A stretch of DNA of 64,000 nt from Pokkaliibacter plantistimulans (GTDB taxonomy: Bacteria; Pseudomonadota; Gammaproteobacteria; Pseudomonadales; Balneatricaceae): contig NZ_LAPT01000021.1 of the NCBI RefSeq assembly GCF_003194385.1, positions 1 through 64,000 on the forward strand. Direction: 5' to 3'. Under the pieces are notes generated by a model. The model searched no databases and had not been told where the DNA came from. It was given only the letters and a program-made list of their open reading frames with translations. A program made the translations under genes and the position numbers. Below, in pieces: positions 27,696 through 37,549 of this stretch; positions within the stretch are counted from its first letter, which is position 1, and every line of letters begins with the position of its first letter.

Positions 27696-28361
27696 CTAGT
27701 AATGGCTACCTTGCAGTTTTTTGCAGGCATCAAGCAGTTTGCTGCGAGAGAATATGAGTTGCCAGCGGCGGCCGCCCAGCTGGCGCCACTGGCGTGCCGC
27801 TCTGATACCTGCCAGAAGCAAGGCACGAATGCGGTTAACGTTCTGACTGTCGCGAAGGTTCGCCGGATTACCAGCCACCTGAATACGGAATGTAAAGGTA
27901 CTGAGCGTATCCTGATAAAGCCCCGCAAGAGCAGCTAGCACATTGGCATGGCAGTACTTCTCTCTGGCGCTCTGTGCTTCATCGTCAGCAAAGAAGCTCG
28001 CTTGACGTTCAATGTCTGGCATTTTGGATGCAATAGCACCGAGCATGTCCCCGCGTTTATCCAGCTTGCGCTCAAGATGTAGCAGGCTGATGGCATAGCG
28101 GATAATGTCCCGGTTCTGATCAGTATCCTTTTCGAGCATGGCACGCAGTTCTCGTAAGCCGGGGGCCAGCGAAAAATGTAACTCATCGTAATCGCCATAC
28201 ACATCGCAGGCCTTGTCTGGATTCATCACAAACAGGCTGCCGATTGAGGTCTCGAAGGGGCCGGGAGAAAACGAGTTACGCTTGGCAATATCATCAACCA
28301 GTCTTGCAACCTGAAAGACGGCAGCCAGGGCCATCGCCTGGGACTCATAGGGCGTTGCCAT
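27696..28361 (-). CDS. hflD: High-frequency lysogenisation protein HflD homologue
   Basis: This 221-residue mostly helical protein is the HflD (YcfC) homologue, recognised by its family pattern QAMALAAVFQVARLVDDIAKR and RYAISLLHLERKLDKR and by its fixed place between mnmA and purB. The E. coli protein is peripheral to the inner membrane and binds phage lambda CII; its normal cell function is unclear. It starts three bases after mnmA. Confidence 0.9.
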   Translation of the reverse strand: MATPYESQAMALAAVFQVARLVDDIAKRNSFSPGPFETSIGSLFVMNPDKACDVYGDYDELHFSLAPGLRELRAMLEKDTDQNRDIIRYAISLLHLERKLDKRGDMLGAIASKMPDIERQASFFADDEAQSAREKYCHANVLAALAGLYQDTLSTFTFRIQVAGNPANLRDSQNVNRIRALLLAGIRAARQWRQLGGRRWQLIFSRSKLLDACKKLQGSHY

Positions 28362-28364
28362 GGA

Positions 28365-29474
28365 TTACTGGTCCTGATTACTGAAAGTGAACTCGATGAC
28401 ACCCCCGCCTAGGCAGCGGTCATCACTATAGAACACAACAGACTGGCCGGGAGTTACTGCACGCTGAGGCTGATCAAAAGAGACTCTGTAGCCTACGCCG
28501 TCTGGATGGCGCTCTATTACGCACTCCTGGTCAGGTTGACGATAACGGGTCTTGGCTTTGCAGCGGTAGGGAAGCTCTGGGCCCTGACCATCAATCCAAT
28601 AGATTCTGCTGGCATCCAGACCTTGGCTAAACAGCAGTGGATGATCAGACCCTTGAGTCACTACGAGTACATTTCGCTCCAGATCTTTTTGAGCAACATA
28701 CCAGGGGGCGTCACCAAAATCTTTCAGGCCGCCGATCCCCAAGCCCTGTCGCTGGCCAAGAGTGTGGTACATCAAGCCCTGATGTTGGCCAAGAACCTGG
28801 CCCTCGGGCGTTTCAATGTTGCCAGGTTGTGCTGGTAAATATTGTTTAAGGAAGTCGCTGAAGCGGCGCTCCCCAATAAAACATATTCCGGTACTGTCCT
28901 TTTTATTGTGCGTGATCAGCTCGTGCTGCTCGGCCAGTTTGCGTACTTCAGGCTTTGGCAATTCGCCTACCGGGAACAGGCATTGCGACAGTTCATCCTC
29001 GCCAACTGCATGCAGGAAGTAGCTTTGATCCTTATTAGGGTCAAGGCCTTTTAGGAGTTGTGTATGGCCACTGCTGTCATCTCGGCGTACGTAATGGCCG
29101 GTGGCAATCAGATCAGCGCCCAGCATGTGTGCATAGTCGAGGAAGGCTTTAAACTTGATTTCGCGGTTGCAGAGTATGTCCGGATTAGGGGTGCGACCTG
29201 CTTTGTACTCTTCGAGGAAGTGCTCAAACACGTTGTCCCAGTATTCGGCGGCAAAGTTGGCCTTGTGCAGCTTTATACCAAGCTTGTCACAGACAGCCTG
29301 TGCGTCGGCCAGGTCATCCATGGCAGTGCAGTATTCAGTGCCGTCATCCTCTTCCCAGTTCTTCATGAACAGGCCTTCAACCTGATAGCCCTGTTGTAAC
29401 AGCAGAAGTGCAGATACAGAGGAGTCTACGCCTCCAGACATGCCTACGATGACTTTGGTTTGAGCTGGGTTCAT
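28365..29474 (-). CDS. mnmA: tRNA-specific 2-thiouridylase
   Basis: This 369-residue enzyme adds sulfur to the wobble uridine U34 of Lys, Glu and Gln tRNAs. It has the PP-loop [15 protein letters not shown], the first catalytic Cys in [13 protein letters not shown] and the second in [16 protein letters not shown], plus the C-terminal RYRQP and YCHGG-like beta-barrel segments. It receives persulfide through a Tus-type relay in known systems. It is encoded between nudJ and hflD. Confidence 0.96.
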   Translation of the reverse strand: MNPAQTKVIVGMSGGVDSSVSALLLLQQGYQVEGLFMKNWEEDDGTEYCTAMDDLADAQAVCDKLGIKLHKANFAAEYWDNVFEHFLEEYKAGRTPNPDILCNREIKFKAFLDYAHMLGADLIATGHYVRRDDSSGHTQLLKGLDPNKDQSYFLHAVGEDELSQCLFPVGELPKPEVRKLAEQHELITHNKKDSTGICFIGERRFSDFLKQYLPAQPGNIETPEGQVLGQHQGLMYHTLGQRQGLGIGGLKDFGDAPWYVAQKDLERNVLVVTQGSDHPLLFSQGLDASRIYWIDGQGPELPYRCKAKTRYRQPDQECVIERHPDGVGYRVSFDQPQRAVTPGQSVVFYSDDRCLGGGVIEFTFSNQDQ

Positions 29475-29550
29475 TCGTTTTCTTTCAATATAAGAGCGGA
29501 CTTGCCGTATCGGATCTGTTTGCTGATGCAGATCGGCCAGGGAGGTCTAG

Positions 29551-30039
29551 TCAGACTGAATAGTTGAAGGGTGACAACATAGGGTCTTCCTGCACTATTT
29601 CCAAGGGGTAGCGCTTGCCGTCCAGATAGTCTTTGATTGCCCGACCCACCAGATGTGAACGCCAGCAATCTGGTTGCTGGAGAACGCTCCGAGGATCAAG
29701 CCAGTCGGCGCGCAGTATATCAGGATCAAGCCGGGAGCTCAGCTGTTGTATGGGCTTGGCGGCAAAGCAAATTCTGCAGTAGCTGTCTCCATTGGGGGCA
29801 GCGAAGGTATAAATGCCGAGAAGATACGTAATTTCTACCTGCCAGCCGGTTTCCTCGAGTGTTTCTCGTTGTGCCGCTGCTATCAGGGATTCTCCGGACT
29901 CCCAGTGCCCGGCAGGCTGATTCCAGACAGTAGTGCTTCCGTCAGGCTCTGTGGCTCGCTCTTCAACCATCAATACTTTGCCATCGCGCTCAACGACGGT
30001 GGCTACGGTGGTATGCACTGCTGCGTTTGCTGGACTCAT
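29551..30039 (-). CDS. nudJ: NUDIX phosphatase NudJ
   Basis: From the Met at 30039 the protein is 162 residues and starts MSPANAAVHTTVATVVERDG, close to the usual NudJ N-terminus. The Nudix box reads GHWESGESLIAAAQRETLEETGWQ, given here as G-x5-E-x7-RETLEETG. NudJ hydrolyses nucleoside di/triphosphates and HMP-pyrophosphate in E. coli. Its start overlaps the 3' end of rluE by 50 bases, so translation may be coupled. Order with mnmA, hflD and purB is as in E. coli. Confidence 0.88.
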   Translation of the reverse strand: MSPANAAVHTTVATVVERDGKVLMVEERATEPDGSTTVWNQPAGHWESGESLIAAAQRETLEETGWQVEITYLLGIYTFAAPNGDSYCRICFAAKPIQQLSSRLDPDILRADWLDPRSVLQQPDCWRSHLVGRAIKDYLDGKRYPLEIVQEDPMLSPFNYSV

Positions 30040-30661
30040 GTGATTGCTTTCCAGAATGGCCAGTTGCTGTTCTGTTTTTGGGTGACTGACGTTGATTTTT
30101 GGTCGTGCATCCTGTGGGTACACTAACTTCCAGGCATTTCAACTGTCCCGGTAATAGGTCTTCAAGCTTCCATTCACCGATGGCTGCACGAACAAGCCTT
30201 AAGGTTGGGTAGCCGACGGCAGCCGTCATACGGCGAACCTGACGGTTTCTCCCTTCCTTTATGGTGATTTCAAGCCATGACGTGGGGATGTTTGCCCGAA
30301 AGCGCACAGGAGGGGTCCGCTCCCAGAGATTGGGGTGCTCGATACGGCTTACCTGAGCGGGCAGAGTGGGGCCGTCCTTGAGTGTTACTCCCTGCCGCAG
30401 CGTATTTATCGCCTCGGCAGGAATATCTCCTTCAACCTGAACCCAATAGGTCTTCGCCATTTTGTTATGAGGGTTGGCAATAGCGTGCTGTAGAGGCCCG
30501 CAATCTGTCAGGGCCAATAGTCCTTCTGAGTCATAGTCCAGTCTGCCCGCGGGGTAGATGTCGGGCACATCTATGTAGTGCGCCAGCGTTTGGCGCTCTC
30601 CTTCGTCTGTGAACTGGCACATGACTTGGAATGGTTTGTTGAACAGATAAAGGGTGGCCAT
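29990..30661 (-). CDS. rluE: 23S rRNA pseudouridine(2457) synthase
   Basis: From the Met at 30661 the protein is 223 residues and starts MATLYLFNKPFQVMCQFTD. The catalytic Asp is in PAGRLDYDSEGLLALT. KTYWVQVEGD and IKEGRNRQVRRMTAAVG are typical of the RsuA/RluB/E/F group. There is no N-terminal S4 domain, as in RluE. A basic, Ser/Thr/Arg-rich tail of about 40 residues extends past the usual end and overlaps nudJ. It is divergent from icd, matching the E. coli icd-rluE arrangement. Confidence 0.88.
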   Translation of the reverse strand: MATLYLFNKPFQVMCQFTDEGERQTLAHYIDVPDIYPAGRLDYDSEGLLALTDCGPLQHAIANPHNKMAKTYWVQVEGDIPAEAINTLRQGVTLKDGPTLPAQVSRIEHPNLWERTPPVRFRANIPTSWLEITIKEGRNRQVRRMTAAVGYPTLRLVRAAIGEWKLEDLLPGQLKCLEVSVPTGCTTKNQRQSPKNRTATGHSGKQSHESSKRSSAYHRSHRR

Positions 30662-30921
30662 CAGCTGATTTCGCACCGGATCGTCGAGGTGAATGTGGCT
30701 ATGGTAAGAGAAAGGCCAGCCCATGCAAAAACATTATGTTCATCTTCGGCGACTACATGACTCCAGTCAGCACCGTTGCTGGTTATTTGTTCAGCAGGTA
30801 AGCAGGATTTTCGACTAAAGCGGTAGTATTACTACAAAAATAAGCCTACTGCGATCTGGCTAACAGGCGTATACTTCCGTCTCCCTCTTGTTCTACTAAA
30901 ATCATCATCACGGAGCTGAGA

Positions 30922-32178
30922 ATGGGATACCAGAAGATTCAGGTGCCTGAGAACGGTCAAAAAATTACCGTAAATGCGGACATGTCATTGAATGTCCCCA
31001 ACAACCCCATTATCCCCTTCATCGAAGGTGACGGTATCGGTGTTGACGTTAGCCCTGTAATGATCAAGGTTGTCGATGCTGCCGTTGAGAAAGCCTACGG
31101 TGGTGAGCGCAAGATCGCTTGGATGGAAGTATACGCTGGTGAGAAAGCTACTCAGGTATATGATGAAAATACCTGGCTGCCAGCCGAAACTCTCGAAGTC
31201 GTTAAAGATTACGTTGTAAGTATCAAAGGCCCTCTGACTACTCCAGTAGGCGGTGGTATTCGCTCTCTGAACGTAGCTCTGCGTCAGGAACTGGATCTGT
31301 ACGTTTGTCAGCGCCCAGTGCGTTGGTTCACTGGTGTACCCAGCCCCGTAAAAAATCCTGCTGATGTAGAAATGGTGATCTTCCGTGAAAACTCAGAAGA
31401 CATCTACGCTGGTGTTGAGTGGAAAGCAGGCTCGCCAGAAGCCGAAAAAGTGATCAAGTTCCTGACCGAAGAAATGGGCGTCAAGAAGATCCGCTTCACT
31501 GAAGGCTGTGGTATCGGTATCAAGCCTGTATCTGAACAGGGTACCAAGCGCCTGGTACGTAAAGCGCTGCAGTACACTATCGACAATGATCGTTCCTCAC
31601 TGACCCTGGTTCACAAGGGTAACATCATGAAGTTCACCGAAGGTGCCTTCAAAGAGTGGGGCTACGAAGTTGCTCGCGATGAGTTCGGTGCTGAGCTGTT
31701 GGATGGTGGTCCATGGATGACCATGAAGAACCCCAGAACTGGCAAGCAGATCGTCATCAAAGACGTAATTGCTGACGCTATGCTGCAACAGATTCTGCTG
31801 CGCCCAGCTGAATATGATGTAATTGCAACTCTGAACCTGAACGGTGACTACCTGTCTGACGCATTGGCTGCAGAAGTGGGTGGTATCGGTATTGCTCCTG
31901 GGGCAAACCTGTCTGATGATGTAGCCATGTTTGAAGCTACTCACGGTACTGCTCCCAAGTACGCAGGTCAGGACAAGGTTAACCCAGGTTCTGTCATCCT
32001 TTCTGCTGAAATGATGCTGCGTCACATGGGGTGGACTGAAGCTGCAGATCTGATCATCAAGGGTACAGAAGGTGCAATCGCTGCCAAAACTGTTACCTAT
32101 GATTTTGAGCGTCTGATGGAAGGTGCCAAGCTGCTGAAATGTTCAGAGTTTGGTGACGCTATCATCGCTAATATGTAA
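30922..32178 (+). CDS. icd: NADP-dependent isocitrate dehydrogenase
   Basis: This 418-residue TCA enzyme converts isocitrate to 2-oxoglutarate. Key segments are [33 protein letters not shown] (with the Ser that AceK phosphorylates in E. coli), [28 protein letters not shown] and [19 protein letters not shown] (NADP site). Length matches the E. coli homodimeric type I enzyme. GGAG precedes the ATG. The 260-base divergent region before it holds no gene. Confidence 0.96.
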   Translation: MGYQKIQVPENGQKITVNADMSLNVPNNPIIPFIEGDGIGVDVSPVMIKVVDAAVEKAYGGERKIAWMEVYAGEKATQVYDENTWLPAETLEVVKDYVVSIKGPLTTPVGGGIRSLNVALRQELDLYVCQRPVRWFTGVPSPVKNPADVEMVIFRENSEDIYAGVEWKAGSPEAEKVIKFLTEEMGVKKIRFTEGCGIGIKPVSEQGTKRLVRKALQYTIDNDRSSLTLVHKGNIMKFTEGAFKEWGYEVARDEFGAELLDGGPWMTMKNPRTGKQIVIKDVIADAMLQQILLRPAEYDVIATLNLNGDYLSDALAAEVGGIGIAPGANLSDDVAMFEATHGTAPKYAGQDKVNPGSVILSAEMMLRHMGWTEAADLIIKGTEGAIAAKTVTYDFERLMEGAKLLKCSEFGDAIIANM

Positions 32179-32233
32179 TTGGCTTTTCTGCTCAATGTAC
32201 ACTCAATGTAATTGAGTGGAGATAACTGAACTT

Positions 32234-32270
32234 AAACGCCCGCGCTATTCAAATAGCGCGGGCGTTTTTG
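32234..32270 (+). terminator. Rho-independent terminator of icd
   Basis: AAACGCCCGCGCTAT-TCAA-ATAGCGCGGGCGTTT is a 15-bp perfect stem followed by TTGTTTT. The rest of the 287-base gap to cspD shows nothing I can name. Confidence 0.9.
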
Positions 32271-32465
32271 TTTTAGTAGATTGCAGATGTGTAAAGTCGT
32301 CTGAAGTAATTAGTCGGTGTTGGGTAAGGTTAAAAAGTTGTCTCTAAGTTGACATAAAAGACGTGAGCGAATACTAAATAAAGTGTTGGTGGGAGGTTCT
32401 CCCACCTTGTCATCTCAATGCTGAAGCCCCACAACATACTCAAATAGAGTGGGTAGGTTGTAGGT

Positions 32466-32702
32466 TCACGAGACTGATTCTAATGAAGACGGGTCGTGAA
32501 GGGGGCGGATGTTGATGGCGTGCGTACCTTTAGGTCCTGGAGCAGTTTCAAACTGTACTCTCTGACCTGCCTTTAACGTCTTGTAGCCCTCCACTTGAAT
32601 AGCGGAGTAGTGAACGAACAGATCTTCGTTGCCACCGTCCTCGGCCAGAATAAATCCGTAACCTTTGGCATTGTTGAACCACTTTACTTTCCCTGTGTGC
32701 AT
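32466..32702 (-). CDS. cspD: Cold-shock-like protein CspD
   Basis: This 78-residue single cold-shock domain has RNP1 KGYGFI and RNP2 LFVHYSAI and starts [18 protein letters not shown]. Tail length and position divergent from clpS identify it as CspD, a single-strand nucleic-acid-binding protein linked to stationary phase and inhibition of replication in E. coli. Confidence 0.92.
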   Translation of the reverse strand: MHTGKVKWFNNAKGYGFILAEDGGNEDLFVHYSAIQVEGYKTLKAGQRVQFETAPGPKGTHAINIRPLHDPSSLESVS

Positions 32703-32948
32703 GACAACGTCTCCTACATGACTGACAGTTATTCGTTATGCGGCCACATCATAGCAGATGGCATTGCATCCTGTAACAAGATGCAAGCTCGATAAAGTTT
32801 TGTAAGTTGTGTTAAGGCAGTCTGGCACAAATTCCCATGGTCTGCCAGCGTTGAAGTTGAGAGTTTTTGTACTCACTAATTAGGGTGGAGTCACACCAGA
32901 ACCAGAAGTATGATTCCAGAGGGAAAACTTAAGGAGAAGCGAGAAAAC

Positions 32949-33284
32949 ATGAGTATTTGGCTCTCGGGAGATCATGATCCAGATTCGGGTCATGGACTCG
33001 TTGTTCAGCCTGCCAAGCCTCAGCTTAAAGCGCCGCCTATGTATCAGGTGGTCATGCTGAACGACGATTACACCCCGATGGATTTTGTGGTCCATGTATT
33101 GCAATACTTTTTCAACATGGATGAGGAAAGTGCGACTCAGGTTATGTTGGCTGTGCATCATCAAGGAAAAGGAATCTGTGGCGTGTTTCCCAAAGATGTT
33201 GCTGAAACCAAAGCGCAGCAAGTCAATCAGTATTCGCGCCAGAGTCAGCATCCACTGATGTGTGAAGTGGAGCGGGTTGGTTAA
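32949..33284 (+). CDS. clpS: ATP-dependent Clp protease adaptor ClpS
   Basis: This 111-residue adaptor hands N-degron substrates to ClpAP. The substrate-pocket segment reads [24 protein letters not shown] and the ClpA-contacting part [20 protein letters not shown] use the Met at 32949, preceded by AAGGAG; an earlier in-frame ATG exists at 32910. It is 20 bases before clpA. The bpt and aat genes nearby make and attach the Leu/Phe N-degrons that ClpS recognises. Confidence 0.92.
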   Translation: MSIWLSGDHDPDSGHGLVVQPAKPQLKAPPMYQVVMLNDDYTPMDFVVHVLQYFFNMDEESATQVMLAVHHQGKGICGVFPKDVAETKAQQVNQYSRQSQHPLMCEVERVG

Positions 33285-33304
33285 ACCTGAAGAAGGGCAA
33301 AGCT

Positions 33305-35560
33305 ATGTTAAACAGAGATCTTGAGTTCTCCTTGGGGTTGGCGTACCGCGTTGCACGTGAGAAGCGGCACGAGTTCATGACCGTTGAGCATCTGCTCCTC
33401 GCTTTATTGGACAACAAAGATGCCGTGCAGGTGTTGAAGGCATGCGGAGCTAACTTTGAGAATTTGCGCAAAGGGCTTGCTGAGTTTGTCGATGCTACCA
33501 CACCGTTGATTCCAGATTCAGATCCCGAAAGAGAAACGCAGCCTACCCTCGGTTTTCAGAGGGTGATTCAGCGTGCCGTTTTTCATGTTCAGTCTTCGGG
33601 TAAGAAAGAAGTTACGGGGGCAAATGTTCTTGTTGCCATCTTCAGTGAACAAGAAAGTCAGGCAGTTTATATCCTTCATCAGCAAGGAATAGAGCGCCTT
33701 GATATCGTTAATTTCATTTCTCATGGTATCTCGAAAGTGACGGAAGACCATGATTTTGAGGCTGAGTCCGAGCAGGAGGAGCGCTCCGAGCAGGCTGAGG
33801 CTCAGCAAGGCAATCCGTTATCGAATTTTGCTACCAACTTAAATGAACTTGCTCTTAAGGGGCGAATTGATCCCTTGGTTGGGCGTGCGTCCGAAGTTGA
33901 AAGGGTTGTACAGATTCTTTGCCGCAGACGTAAAAATAACCCGTTGCTTGTCGGGGAGGCCGGAGTTGGTAAAACGGCTATCGCGGAAGGATTGGCAAAG
34001 CTGATCGTGGAAGGGCAGGTGCCTGAGATTATCAAGCAGAGCGTTATCTATTCTCTGGACTTGGGCGCATTGCTGGCTGGTACCAAGTATCGCGGAGACT
34101 TCGAGAAGCGCCTCAAAGGCTTGCTCGCACAGCTAAAAAAGCAAAAGCATGCAGTACTCTTTATCGATGAAATTCATACCATTATTGGAGCGGGAGCCGC
34201 ATCGGGTGGGGCAATGGATGCATCCAATTTGCTGAAGCCTTTGTTGAGTTCAGGCGAGTTACGGTGCATCGGCTCTACTACCTTTCAAGAATTTCGCGGC
34301 ATTTTCGAGAAAGACCGGGCTCTCGCACGTCGTTTTCAGAAGGTGGATGTGCTCGAGCCGAGTGCCGATGATACCTACCAGATACTACTTGGTCTGAAAT
34401 CACGTTTCGAGGAGCATCACGACGTGTCCTACACGGACCCTGCACTTCGTGCTGCGGCAGATATGGCTGCGCGTTACATTACTGACAAGCACTTGCCTGA
34501 CAAGGCGATTGATGTGGTGGATGAGGCCGGTGCATTTCAACGTTTGCAAAAGGATGATGTGCGTAAATCCATTATCGACGTGACCGAAATAGAAGAGGTT
34601 GTGGCGAAGATCGCTCGTATTCCTCCAAAAAGCGTATCTGCTTCAGACAAGGAGCTGCTGCGCAAACTAGACAATAATCTCAAGATGGTAGTCTTCGGTC
34701 AGGACGAAGCCATTGATACCCTGAGTGCTGCCATAAAGCTGTCTCGCGCTGGCTTGAAATCCCCCAACAAACCTGTGGGCTGCTTCCTGTTTGCTGGTCC
34801 TACCGGTGTCGGCAAGACGGAAGTAACCAATCAGCTCGCTACGATGCTCGGTATAGAGCTTGTGCGCTTCGATATGTCTGAATATATGGAGCAGCACACG
34901 GTTTCTCGTCTGATCGGCGCTCCTCCTGGATATGTGGGTTTTGATCAGGGCGGCTTACTGACCGAGGCCATCACTAAGAGTCCTCATTGCGTATTATTAC
35001 TGGACGAAATAGAGAAGGCCCATCCAGACGTTTATAACTTGCTATTGCAGGTTATGGATAACGGTACTTTGACCGACAATAATGGACGGACAGCTGACTT
35101 TCGTCATGTGATTCTGGTGATGACGACTAATGCTGGAGCTGAGCAGTTAAGTAAGCGCTCCATTGGTTTTTCCAGTCAGGACAACAGCACAGATGGAATG
35201 GAAGCGCTGAGGCGAACTTTTACGCCCGAGTTCCGTAACCGTTTGGATGCGATCGTTCAGTTTAAACCACTGAATCCGGATGTGATTAAACATGTCGTTG
35301 ATAAGTTTCTGGTCGAGTTGCAGGCGCAACTGGATGATAAGAAAGTTGTCATTGATGTGGATGAAGATGCCCGCGAATGGTTGGCCAAGCATGGCTATGA
35401 TGAAAAGATGGGCGCGCGTCCAATGTCTCGCCTGATTCAGGACAAGATGAAGCGTCCTCTGGCAGAAGACATACTATTCGGAGCCCTGAGTGAAAAGGGT
35501 GGGCGTGTAAATGTATCTGTAGAAGAGGACGATCTGAAGCTGGAGGTGGAAGCAGCCTAA
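33305..35560 (+). CDS. clpA: ATP-dependent Clp protease ATPase ClpA
   Basis: This 751-residue two-ring AAA+ unfoldase feeds substrates to ClpP. It has an N-domain (1-140), first Walker A GEAGVGKTAIAEG, Walker B VLFIDEIH, second Walker A GPTGVGKTEVTNQ, Walker B VLLLDEIEKAHPD and the ClpP-docking loop as IGF in KRSIGFSSQD. An acidic linker (QEERSEQAEAQ) joins the N-domain to D1. It pairs with clpS; clpP is elsewhere. Confidence 0.96.
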   Translation: MLNRDLEFSLGLAYRVAREKRHEFMTVEHLLLALLDNKDAVQVLKACGANFENLRKGLAEFVDATTPLIPDSDPERETQPTLGFQRVIQRAVFHVQSSGKKEVTGANVLVAIFSEQESQAVYILHQQGIERLDIVNFISHGISKVTEDHDFEAESEQEERSEQAEAQQGNPLSNFATNLNELALKGRIDPLVGRASEVERVVQILCRRRKNNPLLVGEAGVGKTAIAEGLAKLIVEGQVPEIIKQSVIYSLDLGALLAGTKYRGDFEKRLKGLLAQLKKQKHAVLFIDEIHTIIGAGAASGGAMDASNLLKPLLSSGELRCIGSTTFQEFRGIFEKDRALARRFQKVDVLEPSADDTYQILLGLKSRFEEHHDVSYTDPALRAAADMAARYITDKHLPDKAIDVVDEAGAFQRLQKDDVRKSIIDVTEIEEVVAKIARIPPKSVSASDKELLRKLDNNLKMVVFGQDEAIDTLSAAIKLSRAGLKSPNKPVGCFLFAGPTGVGKTEVTNQLATMLGIELVRFDMSEYMEQHTVSRLIGAPPGYVGFDQGGLLTEAITKSPHCVLLLDEIEKAHPDVYNLLLQVMDNGTLTDNNGRTADFRHVILVMTTNAGAEQLSKRSIGFSSQDNSTDGMEALRRTFTPEFRNRLDAIVQFKPLNPDVIKHVVDKFLVELQAQLDDKKVVIDVDEDAREWLAKHGYDEKMGARPMSRLIQDKMKRPLAEDILFGALSEKGGRVNVSVEEDDLKLEVEAA

Positions 35561-35591
35561 GGGCTGCTCCCCTGAGTCCTCGCTGCCGGAA

Positions 35592-35810
35592 TCAGCGGGA
35601 GCGGTATACGATACGGCCTTTGGTCAGGTCGTAAGGGGTCATTTCCACCTTGACTTTGTCGCCAGTCAAAATGCGGATGTAGTTTTTGCGCATTTTTCCA
35701 GAAATATGAGCGGTCACAACGTGGCCGTTTTCAAGTTCTACGCGAAACATGGTGTTAGGCAGGGTGTCAACCACTGTCCCTTCCATTTCAATACAATCTT
35801 CTTTGGCCAT
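35592..35810 (-). CDS. infA: Translation initiation factor IF-1
   Basis: This 72-residue S1-like OB-fold protein reads [19 protein letters not shown] and ends KGRIVYRSR, the full-length IF-1 form. It occupies the ribosomal A site during initiation. It converges on clpA with 31 bases between stops. The 248-base stretch to bpt holds its promoter region and no other gene. Confidence 0.97.
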   Translation of the reverse strand: MAKEDCIEMEGTVVDTLPNTMFRVELENGHVVTAHISGKMRKNYIRILTGDKVKVEMTPYDLTKGRIVYRSR

Positions 35811-36058
35811 TCAGCCTTCCTCGTTGATGAGTAAACGGGTTTGATTTTGCGGGCGCTATTGTGCCTTAAGCGAGGGCAACAGGCAAAGGATCAATCTGTC
35901 CCTCGCAGATAATCCTGTGATTTCGTTTAGATTTTGTGGCTTGTGGAGGTGTCATTAAGGGGTGATGATGTTTGTAAAGCCTGAGTCTTTTGATTTATCG
36001 CGTAAAAATCACTAATGGATAGAGTTAGGGCATCAACTTGGTTATGCAGTTTTGGAGA

Positions 36059-36760
36059 TTAGTTGCACTGCAGCCACTGACCATCCAATAGCAGCTGTAA
36101 GGGGCGGTATTCAAGCTTATAGCTCATTTTGCGACAAGATTTGATCCAATATCCCAGGTAAACATAGGGCATGTTCAGAGCCTTGGCTCTTTCTATCTGC
36201 CACAGGATGGAATAAACACCTAAGCTTGCTTTGCTTTCAGGATCATAGAAGGTGTAAATCGCAGACAATCCGTGATCGAGTTTGTCCACTACTGAAACCA
36301 TGATCAGTTGTTCACCCTGCCGAAATTCAACGAACTGTGTTTCAGGGCGTCCGTCAACAAGGAAAGACCTATACTGCTCCACTGATGGGGGGTACATGTC
36401 ACCATCTGCATGTTTGCCATTGATATAGTTTTGATACAGTAAATAATGTTCTTCGCTGTACTGAGCATTTAAGACTCTGGCAGTTAAACCTGAATTTTTG
36501 CGATAAACCCGCCGTTGGCGTTTGGTTGGGTTGAACTCACTGGCCGGAACTCTGACAGATATACAGGCACTGCAATGATCGCAATGAGGTCTGTACAAGT
36601 GTTTGCCACTGCGTCGAAACCCCAGATCTGATAGGGAGCTATAGGTGTCTTTGGTGATAATCAAATCAGGATCAACAAACAGTGTTTTAGAGTGCTGTCC
36701 TGGTAGATAGCTGCACTCGTGCTCAGGCGTGGCGTAGAATCGCATTCGTTCAAGTTGCAT
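36059..36760 (-). CDS. bpt: Aspartate/glutamate leucyltransferase
   Basis: This 233-residue GNAT-fold aminoacyl transferase attaches Leu to N-terminal Asp or Glu of proteins, making N-degrons. Family features are CSYLPGQHSKTLFVDP, the CDHCSACISVRVP cysteine pair, FRRSGKHLYRPHC, YTFYDPESKASLGVYSILWQI and YLGYWIKSCRKMSYKL. Its start overlaps the end of aat by 11 bases, so the pair forms an operon. Confidence 0.94.
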   Translation of the reverse strand: MQLERMRFYATPEHECSYLPGQHSKTLFVDPDLIITKDTYSSLSDLGFRRSGKHLYRPHCDHCSACISVRVPASEFNPTKRQRRVYRKNSGLTARVLNAQYSEEHYLLYQNYINGKHADGDMYPPSVEQYRSFLVDGRPETQFVEFRQGEQLIMVSVVDKLDHGLSAIYTFYDPESKASLGVYSILWQIERAKALNMPYVYLGYWIKSCRKMSYKLEYRPLQLLLDGQWLQCN

Positions 36761-37481
36761 TGCTGATGTCCTGCGCCAAGAGGGCGATGCCAGTCAGTGG
36801 CGATATTCTTTGTTTTAAGTAACTAGGCTCTTTCTTCGTGGAAATCAATAGAGCTTCAAAAGCTTTTCTGGTAACTGCTTGCCCTCCGAATTTCTGCATG
36901 TGTTCTGTTTTCATCTGGCAGTCAATCAGTTCACAGCCCATTTCAAATAAAAGTTGTGCCCAGAGAGCGAAGGCTACTTTTGAGGCATTGCTCTGCAGCG
37001 AGAACATGGATTCGCCATAGAATACTCTGCCAATTGCCATACCATAGAGACCTCCAACCAGCTGATCTCCTCTCCATGCTTCTACGGAGTGTGACCAACC
37101 CTGCTGGTGCAGGGTACAATACGCTTCGACCATTTCTGGGTGGATCCAGGTGCCGTTCTGGTCTTCACGTTTTATTTCGGCACAAAGTTTTATCACTGAT
37201 GAAAAGGCACGATTTATGCTGATTGTGAATGGCCGGTGGCGGATGACTTTATTCAGGGTTCTGTTAATGTACAGTTGCTTGGGTTGGAGCACGAAGCGCG
37301 GCGCCGGACTCCACCATAGAATGGGCGAGTCGTCGTTATACCAAGGAAATATCCCGCGTTGATAAGCATAGATCAATCTTTCAGGGCGGAGGTCACCTCC
37401 CGCTGCCAGTAATCCATCGGGATCTCTCATCGCTTGTGTGGTTGGAGGGAACCAAAGTCTTTCATCCAGCCAGTGCAGCAT
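36750..37481 (-). CDS. aat: Leucyl/phenylalanyl-tRNA-protein transferase
   Basis: This 243-residue transferase adds Leu or Phe to proteins with N-terminal Lys or Arg. It starts MLHWLDERLWFPPTTQAM and contains GLLAAGGDLRPERLIYAYQRGIFPWYN, WWSPAPRFVL, the GGLYGMAIGRVFYGESMFS core and IDCQMKTEHMQKFGG. It is first in the aat-bpt operon and divergent from ftsK; a TATAAT at 37507 lies in the 68-base gap. Confidence 0.95.
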   Translation of the reverse strand: MLHWLDERLWFPPTTQAMRDPDGLLAAGGDLRPERLIYAYQRGIFPWYNDDSPILWWSPAPRFVLQPKQLYINRTLNKVIRHRPFTISINRAFSSVIKLCAEIKREDQNGTWIHPEMVEAYCTLHQQGWSHSVEAWRGDQLVGGLYGMAIGRVFYGESMFSLQSNASKVAFALWAQLLFEMGCELIDCQMKTEHMQKFGGQAVTRKAFEALLISTKKEPSYLKQRISPLTGIALLAQDISNAT

Positions 37482-37549
37482 AGATAATCATCCAGTTTCA
37501 TTTGGTTATAATACAAGTCTCCTGACATGTCACAGATAAAGGACTGATT

